Positions 52,887 to 61,328 of a stretch of DNA of 64,000 nucleotides are shown piece after piece. Position 1 is the first letter of the stretch, and each line of letters begins with the position of its first letter. The position numbers and the translations under genes were made by a program. The notes beneath the pieces were generated by a model. That model had not been told where the DNA came from. It worked only from the letters and a program-made list of their open reading frames with translations, and ran no database searches. Source of the stretch: Arenibacter hampyeongensis (lineage in GTDB: Bacteria > Bacteroidota > Bacteroidia > Flavobacteriales > Flavobacteriaceae); the NCBI RefSeq assembly GCF_002909255.1, contig NZ_PIOB01000007.1, positions 62,001 to 126,000 on the forward strand, read 5' to 3'.

Positions 52887-53221
52887 GCGAAACTATTACA
52901 TGGCCCGATTTCTCCAAAATAGAAATGAGGGTGGGCACTATTATAGAGATAAAGGATTTTCCAAAAGCCAAAAATCCTGCCTATCAAATTCACGTAGATT
53001 TTGGCGAGCATCTGGGGATTAGGAAATCTTCGGCCCAAATTGCACAAAGGTATTCCAAGGAGGAACTTTTGGGGAAACAGATAATTGCCGTAGTAAATTT
53101 TCCTAAAAAACAAATTGCAAATTTTATGAGCGAATGTCTTATATTAGGAGCTGTTGACGGTTCCGATGTAATACTGTTGCAACCGGAGACCACAGTGGAC
53201 AATGGACTTAAAATTTCTTAA
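52883..53221 (+). CDS. csaA: tRNA-binding/export chaperone CsaA
   Basis: 112 residues, a single OB-fold of the tRNA-binding type. MRVGTIIEIKDFPKAKNPAYQ and the KKQIANFMSE segment are characteristic of CsaA. It binds tRNA and has been linked to protein export. It is coupled to both neighbours (overlap upstream, 3 bases downstream). Confidence 0.94.
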   Translation: MSETITWPDFSKIEMRVGTIIEIKDFPKAKNPAYQIHVDFGEHLGIRKSSAQIAQRYSKEELLGKQIIAVVNFPKKQIANFMSECLILGAVDGSDVILLQPETTVDNGLKIS

Positions 53222-53224
53222 TAT

Positions 53225-54145
53225 TTGATATCTATCCCCCTGGACAAGGTCCATTTAGACTTTAATGAGCAATCGCTTTGGGTGCTGAACATAGCTCTGG
53301 CCCTGGTGATGTTTGGAATTGCCTTGGATATTTCCCTGGATGATTTTAGGCGATTGGTAAAAAAACCAAAACCTCTTTTTATAGGGCTATTAAGTCAGTT
53401 TGCTTTGTTGCCGGCTGTAACCTTTATATTGGTGATGTTGATAGAGCCATTGCCCAGTATTGCATTGGGCATGTTTATGGTAGCTGCTTGTCCGGGTGGC
53501 AATATTTCCAATTTTATAACGCATTTGGCCAAAGGCAATACAGCCTTATCCGTTAGCCTAACAGCTGTAGCTACCTTATTGGCAGTGGTTATGACTCCGT
53601 TGAACCTTCAATTTTGGGGTTCCTATTATGGTCCAACAGCTGCCTTATTGCAAGAAGTGGCCATTTCACCTATCGCTATGATCAAACTAGTGGCATTACT
53701 CTTGGGGTTACCCCTAATTTTGGGCATGTGGATAAATTATATAAGACCAAATTGGGCCCTTAAAACGGCCAAAGTTCTAAAAGTGCTCTCCCTAGTGTTT
53801 TTTATAGTGCTCATTTTTGTGGCTTTATATGACAATAGGGATATTTTTATGGAGTATGTACTTTACGTATTTTGGATCGTGCTCCTACACAATTTGCTGG
53901 CTTTTGTTACCGGTTATTCTGTAGCCAATCTTTTAGGGCTTTCACAAATGAATAGAAGGACTATAGCCATTGAAACGGGAATTCAAAATTCAGGATTGGC
54001 CTTGCTACTGATATTTACTTTTTTTGATGGTATGGGAGGAATGGCCCTTTTGGCAGCTTTTTGGGGAATTTGGCACTTGGTGTCCGGATTAACATTAGCC
54101 ACTTTATGGGGATATAGACCAATTGATAAAGAAGAACTTGTTTGA
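53225..54145 (+). CDS. Bile acid:sodium symporter family (BASS) transporter
   Basis: 306 residues with about 9-10 membrane helices. The BASS signature region MVAACPGGNISNFITHLAKGN near residue 100 (crossover helix) is present and the second crossover lies near ETGIQNSGLAL. Family members move organic anions with Na+. The start is TTG at 53225, 3 bases after csaA. Confidence 0.9.
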   Translation: MISIPLDKVHLDFNEQSLWVLNIALALVMFGIALDISLDDFRRLVKKPKPLFIGLLSQFALLPAVTFILVMLIEPLPSIALGMFMVAACPGGNISNFITHLAKGNTALSVSLTAVATLLAVVMTPLNLQFWGSYYGPTAALLQEVAISPIAMIKLVALLLGLPLILGMWINYIRPNWALKTAKVLKVLSLVFFIVLIFVALYDNRDIFMEYVLYVFWIVLLHNLLAFVTGYSVANLLGLSQMNRRTIAIETGIQNSGLALLLIFTFFDGMGGMALLAAFWGIWHLVSGLTLATLWGYRPIDKEELV

Positions 54146-55179
54146 GGAAACTTGGATATCATTTTTTTAGGGTTTGGCTGCGTACGGCATTGACCTTCTA
54201 CTTTGCCAAAATAAAAGTTGAAGGCTTGCATCACCTGCCCTCTGGGAAGCCTATTATGTTTTTGGCAAATCATCAAAATGCTTTGCTGGATGCCCTGATA
54301 GTTGCAACCAATTGCAACCGGAAGCCTTATTTTTTAACACGGTCGGATGTGTTTAAGACGAAGGCTTTAAAGATGTTTTTCGAATTTTTAAGGATGATTC
54401 CTGTCTATAGGATAAGGGATGGAAAGAATTCCTTAAAAGGGAATACTGTAATTTTTGAACGTTGCTCCGAACTTTTGCAAAAAGGAGAGGCCATACTTAT
54501 TTTTCCAGAAGGGAACCATTCCCTAAAACGTCGGGTCCGGCCTCTAAGTAAGGGCTTTACCCGTATTTTGTTTTTGGCCCTGGAAAGCGATCCCTCAATG
54601 GAGATTGCTATTATACCCATTGGGGTGAACTATACAAATGCTGCAAAATTCCCCGACCAGGCGGCTTTGTTTTATGGTAAGGAAATAAGGGTTCAGGATT
54701 TTTTTGACAAGGAGGATGTTTCGGGATCTACAAGTCGTTTGAAGGAGGAAGTATCCCATCAATTAAAAAAACTTACCACGCATATAGAAGAGGAGGCTAG
54801 TTATGATGATACGATACAAAAATTAGAAGACTCTAATGTGGATTATTTAGAACCTAAAGCAGTTAATCTAGTTTTGGACAAGCAGGCTATGCCAAGTCCT
54901 AGATCCAAAGAAAAGGGTTCCGGAATTAAATTCTTGTTTAAGGGTTTATTTAATGTGTTGAATTTCCCTATGGTAATACTGTGGTCAAAATGCATTAAGC
55001 CCAAAGTTACAGAACTGGAATTTATGAGCACAACCAGATTTATGTTTGCCTTATTGATTTATCCTTTACAGTTGCTCTTTTTGATATTGGGGCTGCTCAC
55101 TTTCCTAAATTGGCAGCCAGCCCTTATAATTTGCTCTGCGCATTTAATCTTAAACATCGTTCTTGTAAAATTGCTATGA
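54142..55179 (+). CDS. PlsC-like 1-acyl-glycerol-3-phosphate acyltransferase
   Basis: 345 residues. The acyltransferase motif reads ANHQNALLDAL: the catalytic His and Asp are five residues apart (HxxxxxD) rather than the usual HxxxxD, a variant I associate with the SCT1/Gat-like group. The FPEGNHS segment is block III. The N-terminal and C-terminal helices are membrane-bound. Starts with TTG overlapping the BASS stop by 4 bases. Confidence 0.86.
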   Translation: MRKLGYHFFRVWLRTALTFYFAKIKVEGLHHLPSGKPIMFLANHQNALLDALIVATNCNRKPYFLTRSDVFKTKALKMFFEFLRMIPVYRIRDGKNSLKGNTVIFERCSELLQKGEAILIFPEGNHSLKRRVRPLSKGFTRILFLALESDPSMEIAIIPIGVNYTNAAKFPDQAALFYGKEIRVQDFFDKEDVSGSTSRLKEEVSHQLKKLTTHIEEEASYDDTIQKLEDSNVDYLEPKAVNLVLDKQAMPSPRSKEKGSGIKFLFKGLFNVLNFPMVILWSKCIKPKVTELEFMSTTRFMFALLIYPLQLLFLILGLLTFLNWQPALIICSAHLILNIVLVKLL

Positions 55180-55295
55180 TGGGGTGGAGCCCATAAGTTA
55201 AACTTTGAGTTTTTCTCCTTAATAGATATCCAGGAAATAGTAGAATACCTTGTACCGGCCAATGAATGACTAAATTGAAAAGGTCTTAAAATAAA

Positions 55296-55320
55296 AACGG
55301 CCCCACAAAGAAGGACCGTT
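55296..55320. terminator. Terminator between acyltransferase and DUF3276 genes
   Basis: AACGGCCC (55296-55303) pairs with GGACCGTT (55313-55320) with one mismatch. A/T-rich sequence flanks both sides. Confidence 0.7.
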
Positions 55321-55345
55321 ATATTTTTATAAAACGACAATAGTA

Positions 55346-55717
55346 TCAGATATCATCAAAACTTACATCGGTAAAACTGTCTGTAGAACTTATTGATCCA
55401 TTTTCCTCCGAATCTTCTTTCTTAAAATCCTTTTGATGACGTTCGGATATTACTTCGGAACCCTTCTCATCTATAATGTAATCCATCATCTCATCCAAAT
55501 TCTCCTTAAAGGCGGTAAAGTCTTCTTTATATAAATAAATCTTGTGTTTTTTATAATGAAAAGAACCATCATCATGAGTGAACTTTTTGCTCTCGGTAAC
55601 AGTTAAATAATAATCCCCTGCCTTTGTGCTTCTAACATCGAAAAAATAAGTTCTTCTTCCTGCTCGTAAAACTTTTGAATAAATTTCTTCTTGGTCCATT
55701 AAATCTTTATCGCTCAT
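55346..55717 (-). CDS. DUF3276 (PUR-domain) protein
   Basis: 123 residues. The RAGRRTYFFDVR and KKHKIYLYKEDFTAF segments are those of the bacterial PUR-alpha-like DUF3276 family, which binds nucleic acid. A low-complexity acidic tail (Ser/Asp-rich) follows. Very widespread in Bacteroidota. Confidence 0.9.
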   Translation of the reverse strand: MSDKDLMDQEEIYSKVLRAGRRTYFFDVRSTKAGDYYLTVTESKKFTHDDGSFHYKKHKIYLYKEDFTAFKENLDEMMDYIIDEKGSEVISERHQKDFKKEDSEENGSISSTDSFTDVSFDDI

Positions 55718-55797
55718 TTCGTCTAGTGTATAGTTAATTTTTCATAGGTATATATCTGTCAAAAGTGGAAAAAAAAACCTAATCTAACAACATTTTT

Positions 55798-57552
55798 CTA
55801 TTTTTCTTTCTCAGAAAGTTGGTGCATATACAGCTCTTTGTAGTATCCCTCAACAGAATTTAATTCTTCATGTGTCCCTTCCTGTATTAATTTTCCGTTC
55901 TCCAAAACTATAATTTTATCTGCATTTTTGGCCGATGAAACCCTGTGGCTTACGATTAGAGTGGTCTTATTTTTAGATTCATTTTTTAATTGATTTAAGA
56001 TTTCCTCTTCGGTTTCAGTGTCAACAGCTGAAAGACAATCGTCAAACAGGTAAATCTGTGGGTCCTTGAGGAGCGCGCGCGCAATGGAAACACGTTGTTT
56101 TTGGCCTCCACTTAGGGTTATGCCCCTTTCTCCCAAGATGGTTTCATATTGTTTGTTAAAGCCCATTATGTTTTCATGTACCACGGCTTTCTTGGCCACG
56201 GCAATAATTTCCTCATCAGTGGATTTTTCCTTTCCAAACTTAATATTGTTCTTAATGGTGTCCGAAAACAAAAAAGCATCCTGCGGAACGGCCCCAATGG
56301 ATTTACGCAAGCTATTTAGATTTAATTCCTTGATAGGTATATCATCTATCAGAATTTCTCCTGAGTCGATGTCGTACAAACGGGCAATTAAATCCAATAT
56401 GGTAGATTTTCCGGATCCCGTTTTCCCTAGGATAGCAACGGTTTCTCCTTTGTTTATGGTAAATGATATATTGTTTAAGGCAGTAATGTTGGTATCTTCA
56501 TAAGTGAAAGTAACATTCTTAAACTCTATTTTTCCTTGTATAGGGGTATCCCTATCTACCGTACTTATTATATTGGGCTCTTCTTGCAAAAACTGATTTA
56601 TCCTTTTTTGTGAGGCCTCTGCCCTTTGTACTATGGAGGTAACCCAACCAACGACAGCAACCGGCCATGTTAGCATGTTGACATATAAAATAAATTCCGC
56701 AATGATGCCTATTGAGGCTATTTCACCGTCAATATATTGTTTACCCCCGACGTAGATTACGAAAATATTGCTAATTCCTATTAAAAGGATCATAAGTGGA
56801 AAAAACCAGGCATTCACCTTGGCTAGATCCATACTTTTGTCCTTTCCATCAAGTGCTAAATTTTTCAGTTCGGTGTTTACCTTGGGTTCCAAGGCATATG
56901 CTTTTATTACCGAAATTCCTGAAAAAGATTCTTGTGTAAAAGTGGAAAGGGTGGATAAAAATTCTTGGACAATGGTACTTCTCTTATGAATAATCTTACT
57001 TATCTGGTAAATTAGTACAGATAGGATCGGTAACGGTAACAAGGCGTATAGTGCCAAAACTGGGGCTTTTATAAACATTAGCGGAACAAGGCAAACGAAA
57101 AGTGTAAGTGTTTGAATGCCGTACATTATGGCCGGGCCACCGTATAACCTTACCTGGTTTACATCCTCACTTATTCTGTTCATTAAATCGCCAGTTCTAT
57201 TTTTCTTATAGAAATTGAGGCTTAATAATTGATAGTGGTCAAATACTTCATTCTTTAAATCGTACTCAATATATCGGGAAACATTGATAATGGTCTGCCT
57301 CATTAGAAAGGTAAAAAAGCCAGACAGCAATGCCGCTCCCACAATAATTAGTATGTACTCCAGAAGCATTTCCTTTGCCTCGGCCTTCACAATATCATTG
57401 CCTATAAAACCTTCCACCACTTCAATGGATTTCTTTACATAAGAAGGCATAACCAATTGAAAGACACGGGCTATCATGGTAATTACAATACCGACAAGAA
57501 GTTTGAACCGGTACTTTTTAAAATATTTATTTAGATGTTTAAGTTCTTTCAT
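55798..57552 (-). CDS. ABC exporter (fused TMD-NBD) with Asp-Asp Walker B
   Basis: 584 residues: six membrane helices (about 1-310) fused to an ATPase. Walker A is GKTGSGKS at 376-383, the signature is LSGGQKQR near 480, and Walker B is YLFDD with Asp504-Asp505, so the catalytic glutamate is replaced by Asp. The H-loop is His536. Such half-degenerate sites are typical of one subunit of heterodimeric exporters. No partner gene is adjacent. Cargo unknown; lipid or drug exporters are likely. Confidence 0.92.
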   Translation of the reverse strand: MKELKHLNKYFKKYRFKLLVGIVITMIARVFQLVMPSYVKKSIEVVEGFIGNDIVKAEAKEMLLEYILIIVGAALLSGFFTFLMRQTIINVSRYIEYDLKNEVFDHYQLLSLNFYKKNRTGDLMNRISEDVNQVRLYGGPAIMYGIQTLTLFVCLVPLMFIKAPVLALYALLPLPILSVLIYQISKIIHKRSTIVQEFLSTLSTFTQESFSGISVIKAYALEPKVNTELKNLALDGKDKSMDLAKVNAWFFPLMILLIGISNIFVIYVGGKQYIDGEIASIGIIAEFILYVNMLTWPVAVVGWVTSIVQRAEASQKRINQFLQEEPNIISTVDRDTPIQGKIEFKNVTFTYEDTNITALNNISFTINKGETVAILGKTGSGKSTILDLIARLYDIDSGEILIDDIPIKELNLNSLRKSIGAVPQDAFLFSDTIKNNIKFGKEKSTDEEIIAVAKKAVVHENIMGFNKQYETILGERGITLSGGQKQRVSIARALLKDPQIYLFDDCLSAVDTETEEEILNQLKNESKNKTTLIVSHRVSSAKNADKIIVLENGKLIQEGTHEELNSVEGYYKELYMHQLSEKEK

Positions 57553-57595
57553 CCGACAGGAAACAGGAATTGTAGCATTATGGATTACAATTCGG

Positions 57596-57603
57596 CAAAG
57601 ATA
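57596..57603 (-). promoter_or_regulatory. -7 promoter element of the ABC exporter gene
   Basis: Plus strand CAAAGATA reads TATCTTTG on the minus strand, 43 bases before the ATG at 57552. Confidence 0.5.
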
Positions 57604-57683
57604 GTTTTTTGAATCTTAAACAAATGTTATAAAACACATAAGATAATACCGAAAAAGATAGCTAGGATTAAAAAATATAATCC

Positions 57684-57691
57684 TACTTTTG
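57684..57691 (+). promoter_or_regulatory. -7 promoter element of nusB
   Basis: TACTTTTG matches TAnnTTTG, 40 bases before the nusB ATG at 57732. Confidence 0.5.
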
Positions 57692-57731
57692 TACCCGAAA
57701 GTTTTATTTATTTTACTAAAGTTCTTTAAAA

Positions 57732-58679
57732 ATGCTTACAAGAAGGCACATTAGGGTTAAAGTTATGCAATGTATTTATGCATTGACACAATCGAAGGAT
57801 GATTCGCTTGAAAAACAAGAAAAATTTTTAAAAGTAAGCATAGAAAACATGTACACCCTTTACTTGTTAATGCTGAGTCTATTCATAGAATTGCATGAAA
57901 GGGCACAAGATCAGGTAAACCTTTCTTCCAAAAAATATCTTAAAAACACCTCGGATTCCTATCCGAACAAGGAAAAATTCCTGGGCAATAAATTACTTCT
58001 TCAAATTGCTGGGAACAAGTCTTTAAAGGATGAGCTGTCCAAAAGAAAACTGAACAACTGGTATTTAAACGAAGAGTACATTAAGATTATTTACAAGGAG
58101 GTAATGGAAAGTGAAATATATATTAAATATATGTCCAATACCGAAAGTACTTATGAGGAGGACAAAAAACTTATCATAGATCTGTTCAGGGAGATTATTG
58201 CACCTAATGAAAAGATCTACGATTATTTCGAGGATGACAAATTAACCTGGGTAGATGATATTCCAATTGTAAACACCTATCTCTTAAAACAGTTTAAAAA
58301 AGTAAAAGTGAGCAGTGTTCCCTCTTATTTTTTGCCACCACTATTGAAGGATGAGGATGATATGGTTTATGCCAATAGGCTTTTGACGAAAACGCTGTTG
58401 AACAATACCAAGTTGGAAAATGAAATTGAAGGTAAAACACCTAATTGGGACAAAGATCGTATAGCCGATGTTGATGCCATATTATTAAAAATGGCGATTT
58501 GCGAACTACTGAACTTTCCATCGATACCGGAAAGGGTTACCATAAACGAGTTTTTGGAAATAGCCAAGGAATATTCAACACCCAAAAGCAGCATATTCAT
58601 CAATGGGATTTTGGATAAGCTGGTAAGGGAATATAAGGAGGATGGCAAACTAAAAAAAGTTGGTAGAGGTTTATTATAA
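57732..58679 (+). CDS. nusB: Transcription antitermination factor NusB (long form)
   Basis: 315 residues, about twice the E. coli length. The NusB ends are recognisable: LTRRHIRVKVMQCIYAL at the start and VDAILLKMAICELLNFPSIPERVTINEFLEIAKEYS near 245-285. The central 150 residues are an insertion typical of Bacteroidota. NusB joins S10 on boxA RNA. The DUF1573-yajC pair follows, a common order in this group. Confidence 0.92.
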   Translation: MLTRRHIRVKVMQCIYALTQSKDDSLEKQEKFLKVSIENMYTLYLLMLSLFIELHERAQDQVNLSSKKYLKNTSDSYPNKEKFLGNKLLLQIAGNKSLKDELSKRKLNNWYLNEEYIKIIYKEVMESEIYIKYMSNTESTYEEDKKLIIDLFREIIAPNEKIYDYFEDDKLTWVDDIPIVNTYLLKQFKKVKVSSVPSYFLPPLLKDEDDMVYANRLLTKTLLNNTKLENEIEGKTPNWDKDRIADVDAILLKMAICELLNFPSIPERVTINEFLEIAKEYSTPKSSIFINGILDKLVREYKEDGKLKKVGRGLL

Positions 58680-58691
58680 ACAAATATTCCT

Positions 58692-58699
58692 TAATTTTG
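58692..58699 (+). promoter_or_regulatory. -7 promoter element of the DUF1573-yajC operon
   Basis: TAATTTTG matches TAnnTTTG, 112 bases before the ATG at 58812, so the leader would be unusually long; I see no structure in it. Confidence 0.4.
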
Positions 58700-58811
58700 C
58701 GCAAAATAAAAATTAAATCAGATGGAATGAGCCATGGTAATTCTTGAAATCAACCAAGATGTTTAATGGCGAATTACATTTGACTTTTAAAAAACAATTA
58801 AATATAAACAG

Positions 58812-59285
58812 ATGAAAAAATTATTCTTATCCCTAAGTGTTTTTTCTGTGCTTGTGCTTTTTTCTTGTAAAGAAAAAGCCTCCAGTAAAATTGAAGCTTC
58901 CAATGTAGAAGTTGCAGCCGAAAGAGATGCGGCCTCAAAAAGTCTTCCAGTTATGGAATTCGACAAAATAGAGCACGATTTTGGATCTATCGATCAAAAC
59001 GCACCACAAGAAACTATTTTTACCTTTACAAATACTGGTGACGCTCCATTGATTATTACCGATGCAAAAAGTAGCTGTGGCTGTACCATTCCTGAATTTC
59101 CAAAAAATACTCCTATAGCTCCAGGTGAGAAAGGCGAATTGTTGGTGAAGTTCAACGGTTCTGGTCAAAACCAAGTTACCAAAGATATTACTGTTACCGC
59201 CAACACCAGTAAAGGAACGGAAACACTTAGAATAAAAGCATTTGTAACTCCAAAAGGAGCAGGTCCTGTAGGTCCTGTTAAATAA
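58812..59285 (+). CDS. DUF1573 domain lipoprotein
   Basis: 157 residues with a lipobox near LFSC (Cys19). The DUF1573 core shows IEHDFGSIDQNAP and FTNTGDAPLIITDAKSSCGCT, an immunoglobulin-like fold. The CGC motif may bind metal or form a disulfide. yajC follows 12 bases later, so they share an operon. Confidence 0.88.
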   Translation: MKKLFLSLSVFSVLVLFSCKEKASSKIEASNVEVAAERDAASKSLPVMEFDKIEHDFGSIDQNAPQETIFTFTNTGDAPLIITDAKSSCGCTIPEFPKNTPIAPGEKGELLVKFNGSGQNQVTKDITVTANTSKGTETLRIKAFVTPKGAGPVGPVK

Positions 59286-59297
59286 GTAGATAAAATT

Positions 59298-59585
59298 ATG
59301 TTAGAACAATATCCATATCTTCCGCTCATATTGATGTTTGTAGTGGTGTATTTTTTTATGATCGCTCCACAAAGAAAACGTCAAAAGCAAGAAAAGAAAT
59401 TTGCAGAGGAGTTGAAAAGGGGAGATAAAGTTGTTACCAAGAGTGGTATGCATGGAAAAATTGCCGATCTAAACGATAACGATTTTTCGTGTATTATAGA
59501 AACCATGGCCGGGAAAATTAAATTTGATCGTTCCTCTATTTCAATGGAGTTGAGCAAAAAATTAAACGCACCCGAAAAGAAATAA
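59298..59585 (+). CDS. yajC: Preprotein translocase subunit YajC
   Basis: 95 residues. One N-terminal helix (about 6-24) precedes RKRQKQEKKFAEELKRGDKVVT, a typical YajC region. It joins SecDF. It ends before a very strong terminator. Confidence 0.93.
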   Translation: MLEQYPYLPLILMFVVVYFFMIAPQRKRQKQEKKFAEELKRGDKVVTKSGMHGKIADLNDNDFSCIIETMAGKIKFDRSSISMELSKKLNAPEKK

Positions 59586-59596
59586 TTTTCTTCTTC

Positions 59597-59651
59597 AATA
59601 TTATTACAAAAAAGCACCAACCAAAAGTTGGTGCTTTTTTGTAATAATATT
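59597..59651 (+). terminator. Very strong terminator with a 25-bp perfect stem
   Basis: Arms 59597-59621 and 59627-59651 pair perfectly around a 5-base loop. The outer stem includes the T-run, so it can act in both directions. Confidence 0.92.
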
Positions 59652-59685
59652 TTGTACATTAAGGGTTTATAAATTCCATTTTACC

Positions 59686-61005
59686 ATGATACAGAATAGA
59701 AGAAAATTCATAAAAAAGAGCTCGCTTTTGGCTATGGGCACAGGGGCAGCATTTTTAATTCCAATGGACCTATTGGCTTCCATTAGAAGGAATATAAGTC
59801 CAAACGACAAAATCGGGGTAGGATTGATCGGTTGTAATGGTATGGGATTTAGCGATTTAACTTCTATGCTTAAAATGAGTGAAATTCAGGTTGTAGCACT
59901 CTGTGATGTAGATGATAGTGTTTTAAAAAAGAGAACATCCGATCTGGAAAAGGCGGGGATAAAAAACCCAAAGTTATATAAGGACTATAGAAAATTATTG
60001 GAAGATAAGGATGTTGATGTGGTAATTATTGGCACTCCAGATCATTGGCACTGCCTTCAACTTTCCGATGCGGTTAAGGCAGGTAAGGATGTGTATTGCG
60101 AAAAACCCTTGGCCAATTCCATAGAGGAATGTAACCTTATGTTAAGTTCTGTCCAGGCAAGCGATCGAATGGTGCAAATTGGACAATGGCAAAGGAGTCA
60201 GCCCCATTTTGTGGATGCCATAGATTTTGTCCATTCCGGAAAATTAGGGGAAATTCGCTTGGCAAAAGCCTGGGCTTATCAAGGCTGGATGGGGTCTGTA
60301 CCAGTTTTACCCGATACAGCTACTCCTGCTGGGGTGGATTATGATATGTGGTTGGGACCTGCACCCATGAAACCTTTTAATGCCAATAGATTTCATTTTA
60401 ATTTTAGATGGTATTGGGATTATGCAGGGGGATTAATGACGGACTGGGGAGTGCACCTTATGGATTATGCCCTTTATGGAATGAAGGCCAACACTCCAAA
60501 ATCGGTGATGGCGTTGGGGGGTAGGTTTGCTTATCCCAATGATGCTTCAGAAACACCGGATACATTGCAGACCGTTTACGAATATGACGGTTTTTCCATA
60601 TTGTGGGAACATGCTACAGGGATAGATAATGGCAATTACGGACGCAATCATGGAATTTCGTTTATTGGAAATAATGGCACCCTTGTTTTGGATCGCAAAG
60701 GTTGGGAGGTAATTGCCGAAAAGGATAAAATGCAAAGCATAACTTTACAACAAAACCAAGGCAACGGTCTGGACAAACACACAGTAAATTTTATTGAGGC
60801 GGTAAAATCCAGGGACGGCTCCAAATTAAAAGCTCCTTTGAAGGTGGGATATGATGCGGCTCTGGTATGCCACATGGGAAATATTGCCTTTAAAACGGGC
60901 AATAGAATTTATTGGGACGATTATGAGGGCCGATTTTCAGATGACAGCTCAAATGCTTTGATAAATGCCCATTATCACAATGGATGGGAGTTGCCAAAAG
61001 GTTAA
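59686..61005 (+). CDS. Exported Gfo/Idh/MocA family oxidoreductase
   Basis: 439 residues. The N-terminus NRRKFIKKSSLL is a Tat-like signal, so the protein is exported folded with its cofactor. The Rossmann turn reads VGLIGCNGMG (about 46-56), the CEKPL segment supplies the catalytic-type lysine, and the C-terminal domain has the GGLMTDWGVHLMDYA region. Members oxidise or reduce sugars and inositols with NAD(P). The FAD oxidoreductase gene follows 324 bases later, suggesting a shared sugar-oxidation pathway, which is an inference. Confidence 0.9.
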   Translation: MIQNRRKFIKKSSLLAMGTGAAFLIPMDLLASIRRNISPNDKIGVGLIGCNGMGFSDLTSMLKMSEIQVVALCDVDDSVLKKRTSDLEKAGIKNPKLYKDYRKLLEDKDVDVVIIGTPDHWHCLQLSDAVKAGKDVYCEKPLANSIEECNLMLSSVQASDRMVQIGQWQRSQPHFVDAIDFVHSGKLGEIRLAKAWAYQGWMGSVPVLPDTATPAGVDYDMWLGPAPMKPFNANRFHFNFRWYWDYAGGLMTDWGVHLMDYALYGMKANTPKSVMALGGRFAYPNDASETPDTLQTVYEYDGFSILWEHATGIDNGNYGRNHGISFIGNNGTLVLDRKGWEVIAEKDKMQSITLQQNQGNGLDKHTVNFIEAVKSRDGSKLKAPLKVGYDAALVCHMGNIAFKTGNRIYWDDYEGRFSDDSSNALINAHYHNGWELPKG

Positions 61006-61328
61006 TGAAAACATTCAACTCATGAATTTTATGGGGTTTAGGAATGTGAATTAGGTTTTGGTGTCTACGGTAGTTGATGTTTTACTTCATTATTGAATTG
61101 AGCAAATAGGCCAATTCATTTCAATTTATCGGTTTTTTCCAAACAATTTTCCTGATTACTTTCAAGCGAGGTGAATCAAGATTGATGCGGATATGGATTG
61201 TAAAATTTCATCACATTAGGATTATTAGTAAATAATTGTAAAATTTACGGAGGTTAATAAATAGGGAATTAAACAGCAAACTCCTTTGGAACAACCCCTT
61301 GTTTTAAACCATATTTAAATAAATACTT
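61006..61328. other. Intergenic region, no feature seen
   Basis: 323 bases between the Gfo/Idh/MocA and FAD oxidoreductase genes. No coding frame, terminator or clear -7 box was found. Confidence 0.4.
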
